In this document: in pieces, positions 1 to 12,600 of the stretch
How the letters are laid out: every line of letters starts with the position of its first letter
Position numbering within the stretch: the stretch's first letter is position 1
Assembly: GCA_031213475.1 (NCBI GenBank)
Contig: JARUPZ010000016.1
Location: forward strand, 7,580,270-7,644,269
DNA length: 64,000 bases
Source of the DNA: Nereocystis luetkeana
Lineage: Eukaryota; Sar; Phaeophyceae; Laminariales; Laminariaceae
Reading direction: 5' to 3'
Position numbers and translations under genes: made by a program
Notes under the pieces: generated by a model
Seen by the model: only the letters and a program-made list of their open reading frames with translations
Database searches by the model: none
What the model was told of the DNA's origin: nothing

Positions 1-600
1 GGATGCGTTTGAATAGCCGTTCCTACCGCTCTCTGTCACCTCGGCCGTCGAACCAACGCGTTTTAAGGCGAGCTGAAGTTAGTTCACCACGCCTCGACAG
101 GAGTGTTAGTTACGCCATCGACCCCGTCGCCTCGGATGGAGGTTTCCATTTACGCTACGAGGTCGCTGTAGGCACCACCCTGTCTGACTATCCTCAGCCG
201 CTTGCAGTCGCCTTGGTTCCTAGCGATGGCTCCCCGGCACTCACTGGACACTATTTGCTTAACATGATGCCCCAGTCCGATCTATCTACCCTCGGCTGAG
301 GAGCACTTCGTCGCCGGCCGACAGGTTCCTCCCCTCGTTGGAGTGCCGGATCTCGAGCCTGGTGACATCCTCGGAGTCGCCCACGCCCCATTGATAAGCG
401 TCCCGTTGGACGTTTTACAGCACGATCACCGAGCCTCCAACCCTCCCTCCGGCCTATCGGGTTTTGTAGCCTTGCCTTTCAGAGGTGTGAGAGTGGGTTT
501 TGAGGAGCCGCATCTTCGACTTATGTTCTAGTTCGCGGAATCGGGATTCCCATGAATGCCCCATATTTCTGCATATGCGGCTGATCAGGGTGGGCTGGTG
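1..600. other. Unassigned left edge
   Basis: I recognise no gene here. The plus strand has stop-free stretches at 3-299 and 343-531. The minus strand has a 42-codon stretch at roughly 285-413 with balanced, coding-like composition. In that same minus frame, stops at about 415 and 451 interrupt a longer open-looking stretch that reaches back to 540. This could be a decayed coding region, such as a retroelement remnant, or chance. No splice site was found that would join it to the minus-strand gene starting at 601. Confidence 0.3.
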
Positions 601-3600
601 TTATGGTACTGCTATGAATGATGCATCAAGGCCGGTAATCACCTGGTTACAGGTAATTGTGATCGTATTGGTAGTATTTGGGAGGCGTATCTTCGATGAA
701 AAACCAGGGGTTTCCCAGCCAGGCATGAGCCTTGCGCTCAGTGTCTCATCGTGCTCGAACGGAATAAAGCCGCGCTCTTCTTCTATTTCGAAGCAATCAA
801 GGCATGTGAGTCCCAACGAGCACCTGCTCAACTGGCAAACCTACAGTAGCAAGGGATACGAAGCGTCCCGACATTGAACATAACAGTGTTCCAAGGATAT
901 TGGGAAAAGCTTAGTTCCCCTTTTAGCACTGCAATGTGCTGAAGCATGAATTTGACTCTAATTCCAAGTTTTTTGTCCCCTTAACGGCACTGCAGCTAAA
1001 AGGACCAAGGAGCCCGGCCCCGACATGTCAGAAATTTTCTGGTCCAAAAAAAGAAGGCACCCGCTATCGTATAGCACGATGTGACGGCTCATACCCATCC
1101 TCCGCCAGAGGAGTACTAAAAAAAACTCAAAGTAAAAGGCCTTGTCATACATGACTGGCACGCGAGCATGTCGTCGAAGTGTCCCTTTTTTGGCAAGACC
1201 AACTAATCCACACGACGTAGCTCGAGACAGTAATCAAATAGCTTCATCCACCCCGACCCCTCTGCAAATACAAACGTGCAGCTACAGTACCTGTCGACTT
1301 TGTCATCCTCAGGGCAAAGCTTCGCGAGCATGGGAATGATGAAGTCGGAGCATGTGAATGGGCGGAACTCTCCAAGCCGCTCCTCGTACGGTTTTTTCTG
1401 CACCATGACGGGAACGCCTGTCAGGTCCGCGAACATCTGCGCGGCAGCAGTGTCCGTCAGCAGCGTGCACCCGGCGGAAGGGTCAATGCCTAGTGGGCAC
1501 TCCTCCTTTACACCTGAACCCACTCTTTGCACACAAATTACTTGGGTTTGGTGTCGGTTTTTTTTTTCCAGCTATGATAGTAAAAGGATCAAGAGCAAGC
1601 ACCACGAACAAAATAACGCTCTTAACTGTACATTGCTCTTATCTGTAGTGGGTAATATGTGCCTGGTAGCTTTTAGTATATGTAGACGGGAGATGCTCAC
1701 TTGGCCATTTTTCAGGGGTAAGGTTTGTATTTAGATGGAGTAACGACCACCGCAAACGAAGTAACGTATGCGCAAAGCGAAGTATAGTGGTAGAAATAAT
1801 TTGGCGCGTCCGTGTCGGGGACCGGGTAAGAGTATGGGTTGATTGATACATGAAGCTCCGAACTAGATTTTACTGCGTGCTCTTAGCTCGAGGTGCCCAC
1901 TGTCTGTAGGTGCCAGCGACGTCAAACCATCGGCGGGGAAGAGAGCGGATATGCTCGGCGTCCTTCTATAGCATATAGCTCTAGCCTAAACGCCTACTCG
2001 TAGGGTCTCGGCAAATCATGTGCTTGTTTATTTTTTCGCCTCCAGTCCGCTTGCCCGCACAACTTTGTGGCGTACGCCCCCCCCTCCCTGGTGGGATCTC
2101 TTCCTCCCCCTCCATCGCTTTCTCCCCATCGCCCTCGCCCCTACCCCTACCCCTACCCCTACCCCCATCCCCACGCGAAACACGCATCCTTGGGAGTTCG
2201 CTCGCCTTTATCCTTGGGTTATTTGGAGCTAGCCTTGTGACACTTTTGCACAGCTGGTTGAGGTTCCGGCGCGCAAGCTGCTTGGTACCGAACTGGCGTA
2301 TGTGGTACTCAAGTACAAAACGGTCCATCCTCTGCACAAAGAAAAAACGTGGCGACGAAGCGGCAAGCACAGCAGGGACCTTTGAACCCTCATCGAAACG
2401 GATGCTGCAACGTCCGGTGCGGTGCGGCAGAATGTTGCGCACTCAAAGACGCGGACGGGGACGGGGGCGAGGACGGGGGGCAGGGTTGTATCCATCGGTT
2501 GATTGCCTTAGTCGTAAGACCGTTGACCACGCAATGTTTGTATTTGGATTTACCCAGCATCGACGGTTGCGTATTGTGTTTGATTAAGGCTTTCGGGGAC
2601 TGTACGCTTTCTTGAACAACGCATCCCTTTCGAGACGGAGGGAGTGGGGGGGGGGGGGGGGGCAGTGTGTGTACCCGTTGTCATTCATGGCCGTAGTCGC
2701 ATGACCATAGGCTCCCGCATCCCTACAATGCCGGGAATGAGACTAGGAGGGGGTGCTTATTGCTCGTTTCCATGCATGGTCGTCGTCGTATATTTCCATA
2801 GACCCTCGTATGCTTAAAATGCCGGGAGACGGAGCACGTCGGGTTTTCGCCGACCAGACAGGCATTGCTTGCTCCAAGGGCAAAGAGCAAAGCGCCGTGA
2901 GGTGTTCTCGGCGAGTACAATGAAGAGTGAGCTGCATCCTACTAAGACCCCCTTGCGAGGTGGGATTTCTTGCCTATGGGATGTCAGCGTCCAATGGGGT
3001 GCGGGGGTTTGGGTGTCGGTGCTTACTTACGTGTAACACCTAGAGCCGGCACAAGAGGAACGGCTGATGCAAATCATAGATGCGTTACGAGTACACGCCA
3101 TAGGAGATAGTTTATCGCAGTCGTAGTGCGTTTTGCAGTGGGCGTCGCGCGTTGGGATGTCGAGTTAAACGCGTGGCTTCTGGTGCTCCTAACTCTGAGG
3201 TTTTCGGTAACCTTAACCCGGAGTTAGATGTTTTTTTTATGTACCTGGGCTCGTTTTCGCCTGCACTTATCCACCCAGGACAAGGTTCCGTCCCTCCTCA
3301 GTAGTATCTTGTCCACTTGCATCTTCGAGAGGTACACCTGTAACCCATAGCCGAAAACAACACCGCGTTAATGCAGGTGGATGACGACGCATAGGTATAG
3401 CCGTAACCTGTGTGGGTACACCAGTAACCCAAACACCGAAAACAACGCCGAGTGAATTGCGCGCGGAGGTGGTAGCTAGGCGGCACATTGCGTACGGCTA
3501 CAGTAGGAGTGCACCTACCTGATGACCGTTTTTTTTAGGTTTTTCACATGATGAGCGGCTCTATCTGTACCTCGCCCAAAATATTGACCATGAGGAGCTT

Positions 3601-6600
3601 GAATGCTTTGATACTATTAATAATGGTCACGGAGAACAACCCTCATGGCCTCTACAGTAACGTTTTCTGAGGCTCTCGCCACATCCAGCAGCGCTGAACA
3701 TATGACCTCACCCCGAAAGTTTGACTTTCTACAGAAGCTTTCATGCTTATTTATTCCACGAAATAGCATGATGAACAATTCCTACCGCTCTGGCCCGAAA
3801 CACGAGGATTGTTTGGATTAAATACTAATATGCTACCTGTCCCTATATTGTGGATCAGAGATATAGACATATATATATATGGCCAAAATATAGAGCATGT
3901 TGTAAAAAAAAAACGCGAATGAATGGGATTACATCGAGTACTGAGTTGAGGAGCCGCTCGTCAGTCACAAACATTTAGGGCTAAAAAGTGTATTATGATA
4001 CATACATACCTCTATCGTGTGTTAGTGTGCGTCTATTCATGACATAGCGTGCGAGGCGCAGTTGGTTGTGACCCACGAAAACTCGACGTAGGGAAAAAGA
4101 CAGCCGAAAGTAGTAGCGCCAGCCACCCTCCACGCAGGCGCGGAACCAATATCTCTGCAATCCAACCACATCGACAAAACGGGAAGAAGTGGGAATCGTG
4201 CCGGACTTTTCAAACTCATAATCGTTTTTTTTTTGTTTCCAGGAATAATCATACCACGCGACCGCTGGACAAACAGCACGCAACCGGCTTCGTAAACGAA
4301 ATGCACGTTATCCCCCCCGCCGGAAGCGTAACTAAAACGGAGGGGAAAGCTTAGTGTTCCGTTAGGTGTGACAAGAAAATGTGCCCAGAGAAGAAAAAAA
4401 AGAAGCTAAGAACAACAACGCCGCCAGCAAAAGAGAAACGATCCGGCCGTGCAGTGATAGTACGTCTACCTTCGCGATGATGGCATTGACACGCTCGGCG
4501 CTGAGCAGGGTGATAGTGCGTGCCGCCCCCCGTTGAGTATGCGGGAGACTCGAGGCTGCCGGGCCCGCTTCCGCGCCATCTTCTTCTTCTCCTTCCGCGC
4601 TGTCCGGGAGCCCTGCTAAAGGTTTCCTGCCTTCGCCGGAACGCCTTCGCAGGCGAAAATATGGCATACGTATATACAGTAGACTGTCGCTAGGAACTCG
4701 CGCCGCAGAACATTCGGAACTGCCTCGATGGACCGCGAACGGCGGGCTCTTCAGGCGACTCATCCGCGAGGGGTATTTATTTTTGCTTAGGTACCGTGAA
4801 AAGTAACAACTCGCGTTATTTGTTCGACACATACAAAAATGGGGGGGGGGAATCATGCCACGTTTGATGTCATAAGGCCCGCTGCGTGCGGGCGTGCGTG
4901 CGTGTTCATTTTTGTGTTTGTGTGTCTGTGTGTACAGGCATTGATCGATGGTTGGGCCAGAATCGGCAGCGTTTGTGTGAAGACTCATGCGATGCTACCG
5001 ATCGATTGTTGGGCCACAAATCGGTGGTGTTTGTGAAGACCTGTACGATGCTCGTGCTCCACCTCATAAGTTGGTGGGCGGATCTTTGCGTCTCGTCCGA
5101 GGCAGAGGGGGGCCCTTGCACTACCACGGCCCAAAGCACCGATGGTAGAAAATTACAATTTCGCAGCTGGGTGTGTGCGTGGGTGGGTCACACGATGTAT
5201 GGGATAGGATGCGGGGTTCGTGGGACGGAGGCGGGGTGGGCCAGGGCATGGCGTAGAATATACCACCACCGCCACCGCCGTCGCCGCTCGAGCGAATTCA
5301 GGCGCGGACACAACCAATCGGGGTCTTAGTGGATTGAACGCTTCCGGTGCACCGCATCGTGGCAAGGGAGATACTATATATACACAGCGATCAGCTCTAT
5401 CTCGGGCACGCTCTGACCGAGGATGACAGGAAAACCGTCCTGAGCGGAACCCGCCGCTGGACCCAACCCGAAGTTGGTCAAGTGATCGGTACCATATTTA
5501 GTCTTTAATACACGTCTCTCTTTGTTGTGAAGTGAAGCAAAGTGAAACCGTTTTGGAGAGGGTGAGGGCGGGAGCGAGAGCGAGAGCGGGGGCGAACAGG
5601 CGGGGCGTGAAGCACCGGCGAACGCCGAAAACACGCCCTTCTTGTACCTGGCCCTGGTCCTCTTCACTCGGCGTCCTTTCGTTCACACAAGCTCGCCGGG
5701 GCGATCAGCCCCCCCCCCCCCCCCCCGTAAAATATGGAACAAACGTATTGAGGGCCCAAATGTTGAAGGTCTCTCCATTAGGAGAAGGAACGGTTCTCCG
5801 TCTCGAAAGGGATGCGTGGTCGATGGTCAAATGACTATGGCAAGAAATAAATGAGTACCCTCCCCCCCCCCGCCCTCGTCTGAGAAGGCTGGAGGTATCA
5901 TGAAAGCAACCCGTGACCGCAACGCGAACCACTCTCTGTAACTTCACTCGACCCACCTTTTCACACATCGGGCAGATCATCTACAGATAAATCTTATACA
6001 GATCATCTAGATTTTAACATGTCGTTATGATATGTTGGGATCTGTACAGAACAGATCCAGCCCAGGAAACGTGTCCTGGATCATGCAGATTAACACGGCT
6101 CCCACCCGGCAACATGAGCTAGGTGCCTACAGATTCAGGAATCTCTCTTCCCCGCGAAATATCTGGATCATCAAAAGTAGGAGGAATGCTCTGTAGATGA
6201 TCTGTAGATGATCTGGAGATTATCTGTCCGGCGTTGTTCACCTTTTGCGCATAGCCCCGCGCAGGCGGCGGCCGCCAAGGATAAAACCAGTTCCCTTCGC
6301 CAGGTAGCCAGAACACGTTTTCCCGCTTTCACTCCCTCTTCCTCTCGTTGCGCCCGCTTGGTTTTCGCCGTCGCCAGCGACGTCAGCCTGAAAAAAAAAC
6401 GAAAAGTACTTGATAAACCTTTTTTTCTCTTGTCGCGGAAAGCGCGAGAGCGGGCGTTAGCAAAACCGGTGAAAATCGTCGAGCAGTGGGGACGATTTGT
6501 GAATCCTCTGGACGATAACAATAAAGGCAAGTGCCGGGGGGAAGAAGGGAAGCTTGACGCCTATTACCACGGGTTTGTCCAGAAAGCTGGAAAGTAGTGA

Positions 6601-9600
6601 TAATTAAAAATACAAAAAAAAAAATGCGCGCATCCATCGATTCGTAAATGCGATCTTGTTTTTCTTTTATCGACTTGAGGACGACCCAGTCTACCTGTCG
6701 ATCGCGGCAACCAAGTGAACACTTCGGGCTCTCACAGCGCTATATACAGTGGAGATACGCGTGACACCGACCTATCGAGCCTCTTACGATGAAGAATACA
6801 AACAAATGCAGAGCGCTACAGCACCGCAACTTTTTTATCGATAGGCCCGTCTGGTGTGCATGATCGAAATGTAGCAGAGGACAGAGCATCGATGAGTTTT
6901 TTTAGTCTGTTACTGGGAGCACCATTTCGCGGGCGAACGCATCAGTCTGCTTTTTGAAAAAGCGTTTAGGTTGTGCCACGTGTGCGCTCCTGATCCCTTT
7001 TACCGCCCCAACAAGAAGCCAACGCTACTTCCAAGTACTATGTCCCCAACAAACATGTGTGGGGTTAGTTTTGAAGGGGGCTAACAACAAAATCTACTGG
7101 TACAGGATTCCCCCTCCAGTGATTTGGTTTGGTCATTCTCCTACCCCTTTGTCTCCGTTTCCAGAATTTTCGTCAAAATTAATTATTTTTTTCAGTCTCT
7201 CGAAAGAGGAAAAAGAAATCCAGCAAGAAAGAAAAAATATACGTACGTCAAACATTTTTTTTGTGACCGGTCGGCAGAGTCCCGCTTTTGGCAAAATTAA
7301 TTTATCCACACTACTAATACATGTAGCTCAGGTCATCAACTAGTTATTTTTATCCCCTCCTACGCTAATTTCTGCCTGGTATGTTTAGTATGTTTAGTAT
7401 GTGTTCGGGAAAAAAAAATCCCTTAAACGTTCCAAGAATCTCCACGGACCTGACGACAACGTCACACGTTGCGCAAAGCTCACAGCAGGGCGTCTCAACA
7501 ATCGAGGTGCGTTTGGGTACGTTGCGGGTGTGTGTGTGTGTGTTTTTCCCGTCGCCCAAACGTGCTAGAGTAGGGTTGTGGTTCGGCCGCAACGTCCCGC
7601 AGTGTACCCTGATGGCCACATGCGTACTCAGTGTGCTTCGCATGTTCCGAGGGGAGGGGTGGCGGGGTTATCGTGTCCCTCGTAGAATCGAATAGGTGGA
7701 CACTACTGTAAATAATGCCTTGAATTACCAGCAGTTCGAAAAGATAAAATCTTCGGCGTTGTACCGCAGTCTTTTGTGAATGTAATGGCATGTGTCAAAC
7801 GGGGGCCGGCTGTTTGTAGGGATGCAATAATTGGTTTCCGCATGAATCGTTTGTTAGCGTGTTCATGTAAACAAGGTCGCAAAAAAATTAAGGTGAGCGG
7901 TTAACTGTGGTGACAGGGTGTTACTTGTTGTCTAATCACAGTCAGGGGGGAAATCCGCCCACCAGGAGATCTTCCATGTAGACTGGATCAACGGTGATGT
8001 CTGGGTTGTACACGATCTCGTCGTCCGCTCTCAGCCTGCTCGATGCAAAACGAAACACGCGGGGAGAAGATGCGGCAGAGACGGTTTTGGGCGAACGACA
8101 GAACAGGAGCGTCTTCGACTGACCCTTCGCCTTTCGTGGCGTCTCTTAGCTCTGCCAATTTTGAGACTACTGTGTATGTACGCGCTGATTCATGCCAGGG
8201 GGGGGGGGACCTCTGTCTGGCGGAGGAACTACCTAATTGCTGATGTTGTGTTTACCATGAGCTTCAACGGCGGATCACTCATGAAATCTTCCCCGAAACG
8301 AGAAGAAAATAACCAAGCAGAAAAAAAGATGGCAAAGCTAAGCGCGACCCCAATTATGTTTTTGTACATCCATTGTGTTTGTTTTGTGTTGTGCCTGGCT
8401 AATGGGACAACATCGTCGGATTAAGGGCACAACTTGTATCAAATCGTTTTTTTGGGGCACCACCCTCCTGTAGGTATTGAGCGACGAAAATGAAGTACTA
8501 TTCACCCCCCCCGCCCCGTGCCGTGGTAGGCTGTGGCTTTGCCGTCCTGTTTTCAATTTTTAGGCCCATCTCAAACAAGCACCCGGCTCTACAATGGTGT
8601 ATTCTCGTACACGACTCGATTGAAATATGGGGGAGCGTCGGGGAGGGGAGGGAAGGGCAAGAAGAGTACTCATGTCATGCACGGTCGTAGTTGTATGACC
8701 ATAGACCCTCGCACCCCTACGATGCCGGGCCGGAGCGCGTCGAGTTCTCTCCGACCAAGCAGACGTTGTTTGCAACAAGATGAAGCGAAACGTGAGGTGT
8801 TCGGTGTGTCGCATGGGCCGGGGAGAGGGGCGAGGGGTATGCGTTCGAAGCGCCTTCCCTTAGAACAATTCCGTCGTTTGTACGGTGTCCGCTCCACAAT
8901 AGGAGCACCAAGATGACAACCACTCTATCGGCGGCGGCTCTCTGCGCCGTGTTGTTCTCCCTCCTCGCCGAAATTTGGGCTCCCCGGAGTGGACCGTCGG
9001 TCATCTCGCGCATCACGCCCCATGTTACCGGCGGTTCCTGATCAAATCACGACGAAAACTACAAAACCATAATCGCTCGTAACCCTTACCAACCACTGAA
9101 GTATACGATCGATACCGACATGGAGATTGGTACGATGCGCGGTGAACGTGCCAAGCGTGCCGTGTGATCTAACCTCGTTCCAGCGTGACCTCCGTTCGTG
9201 CTGAGCTTCTTCGCCTGACCAGCTTCCGCTTTGTCCCCGTCCGCCGCCGTGGTGTCCTCAGATCTGTTGGCGCCGTCATTTTCTCCCTTCGTTCTGTCTT
9301 CCTGAGCTACCGCCGCCTGCCCCCCCGCCTCCGCCGCCGGAACCCCCCCGCGCTGGCCACCCTTGACCTTGTTGCTGCTGCCGGTGTCATGGTTATCCGC
9401 TCGCGTGCTCGCGGCGGCACTGGTGACACCGTTCGCGATTACCATGGAAAGTTTGTCGTACTCCTCGGCATCCGACGTTCGCGTCCAAATGTCGACCTGA
9501 CGAGCGTCGCACGCGCGTTCCGCGTCGTCGCTTACGAAGGTTATACATGGGACGGAGGCATTCACCAGGTCTTCGATTGATGCACAACCGCCGAGAGAGG

Positions 9601-12600
9601 CAATCCTACTGCGGCTAGTATTATTTTATTCTGGTGGCATTCGACTTGAAAGGAGCAGGGTGGCGCGACCGTGAAAATCTACCAGGTAGTCTATTAATAG
9701 TCGGATGGCATCTGTTCTTTTTTTTGGGGGGGGGAGGGTGGGCAGCGGAGCAGCTATGTGGTGAATTGGTGACGGAGACCTACGGCATTGGCGTTCGGTG
9801 TGCCCGTCCCCCTGCTCTCCTTACACTCACCCTGAATATGACAAACTGACAACCTTTATCGACTTGTTCTGGCGGCCCCACCAGCGTTCTCTCAAGCGCA
9901 ACATTCTCGCAAAGCTGATCGAGCGAAAGCAAAAAAAATCGATCCAACGCCGACGGGGGCCTCTCGCCACGACCCATACCGTCACGACCTCCGAACGCCT
10001 GCCGGTGGTCCCGCGGACTTGCAATGGCGGAACATGAACGGGACGAATGACAGAGACGATAGCGGGGCGGGACGGCAAACTTGCGCCCCATCTTCTCGGT
10101 GCCTCGCCACTACCGAGAGGCCTGATTGAAGCTGCTATGCAAGCGTGCTCGAAAGATGAATGTAGCTATCTGCACCAAACTTCCGGAGAAACCGCGACCC
10201 TTCACGCGACAGATTTGTCTCCTTCACCCCCCCCCCCCCTCCCCCCCCCCTGCAAACACCAGCCATTGCCGTCTGCCGACTACACGTCGGTAGTCTTATA
10301 CCGGCTACGTCGGTAGTCTGGGTCTATTTATTTGTCGAAGCGCGTTGAGGTACTCGCCATCTCAAACATGGACTCGAGGAAGCTGTCATAAGTCATCACC
10401 GCACTGCCCGAGGCGTTGTCTTTGGTCCAATCATTGCAGGCGTTCTTCTCCGCCATCGCACGCTCAACCTGTTTCATTTGTTATCCGTTCGAAGGTGCAG
10501 TCCGTGATGCCGGGGGCGTGGTTGGCTGCATGCAGGCTTGTCGACGACAGCATGCCGTTTTTCGTCCGAGTACCCGTGTGAACAAACGAAAAGACCCAGC
10601 GCGTTGTCTCGTTTTAAGACTTTTTCTGCGCGTTCGTGGCTGGGCTAAGGGGGGTTTGATGTAGCTCAGTCGAGAAAATTCTCACTTTATTTTCTGCCAT
10701 TGGGACGCTTTTTAGCTGAGCGTATCTCATGGCCACGGGTCAGATTTCGGGGAATGGGCTAGTGTGAGAACATCGTGATCCCCATAATCATTGTCATTAT
10801 CATCACCATCATCGTCATCTTTATCATCATCGTCATCATCATCGTCATCATCATCCTTACCATCATCATCGTCATCATCACATATGTGTAGGGTCACGGA
10901 CAAGGGGAACCGAACGAAGGACTTTTCAACAGGGGGGGGCGCGTTGTCAGGCATCGTTGACCTGCGATTGTATCTTGGGCGTCGGTCTTTTAATAGTATA
11001 GTGTTACAATTACGTAGAGCAGTATTAGTTTGAGTGAGCTCTTCTCCGTACACCTGTGACCGCGGCTTGTCCAAAATGCCCCGGAGTATAAAGCCTCCCA
11101 GGAGTTGAGCTGGAAGTAAAAGCGATGGTCAGAAAATCATATGGACGTACTCGTTCGTCGTGTGCCTAAGGATCATTTCAATAGTCTCGCACTAGCTCAA
11201 GTCATTAACTACTTAATTTCACCCTCCCAAACGCGATTTATATTGATGGTATACACAATACCACCTGACCCTCTGTTCCAACATGGCCGTTCATAAAAAT
11301 TAAAGAACATCAGGAACATCAGCTGAAAGATATCGAGGATTTCGTCAAGAACTCGTACTGCTGTAGTGATACTTCGATCGCGCATATATCACTGCGTGGA
11401 AGAAAAAAAAATGTTGGGAAAAGGTCTGTCAAGCCTTTCTGGAATGTGCAACGATAAGGAAGTAGACCTATCACCATCAGGATAATTAAAGAAATACGTA
11501 CTAAAAAAGAAAAGAAATGTGAGATCGAGGGTTTCGTCGACAGCTGCGTGAGATAGTTCGATCGTCGATCCCGTATATATGATAGAATAGAGAGATTTGG
11601 AAAGGGTTAACCAAGCCTTACCGGTGGGTGAATGATAAGGAAGTGGACCTTCACCATCAGGCTTACAAACGCGGCCTTATCGATGCCGTCGACATCCCTG
11701 TCAACAGTCCCAGACTCGCCCCCCCCTGAAGATTCTTCTGGCAGTCGGCCTGCCATCTCCATTTTCGTGGCGCTCCAGGTCATGCGAACCGCTGAAAGGA
11801 AACCGGGGCTTCTCTTGTTCGCCCGCCGCTCCCGCTGCTTCTCCAAGGTGTACAGTTCAAGGTCGCCCTATGGTTATATATGTTTCAGGGAGAGGAGACA
11901 ACAACGATGGTTTGAGGGTTTGAGATCGCGGGCGTCGACTCGAGTAGAGTAGCACCCGGTGTGGTGTCAAACTGCCACGCGGTAGGACTGTGGTGATACT
12001 GGGTGCTCGGGCTGCAGCTCCTGTGCCGACGTGCTTTTAGATTAAGCTCGACAACTACAGTAAACAGGTACAAGATAGCCAAGATATACACCTAAACACC
12101 GAGTGTCAACGTACCGTGCTGCAGGTCGCTCCAGCAGAGGGGAAATCGCTACCGGCACGTGTCAGCGGGTTTCGGCACCAGATCGCTGACACTAAAACGA
12201 AAGTCGAGCGTTACCTCCCCACCTACCTACAGTTCGCATGGAGCGATCTACAAGTTTACGCGTGTACGATACACATCTTGATACAAGCCAACAAGGTACC
12301 AGATATGTTTGTTTTTAACGAGCGAACGTTCTCACGTCTAGAGTGGGCCGCTTCCTGGGCGGGCCGCGACGACCGTTATTGTTGCTGCTGCGGGCTTCCT
12401 TCTCGGCTCTGGCTAGCTCGCTCGACAGATAGCTCTTCACTCGCAGCTTCTCCTTCACGTCGTGGTGCATGCCGGCCATGTGGGCGGCATAGTGGAGGGC
12501 AGACCAGACCACTTTGTGGTTGGTCGCACCCCCCCCCCCCCTACCTTCCTCTTCCTCGCTTTCTTCCTCGCTGTCACTCCGCGCCTCGAGCTGCTTCACC

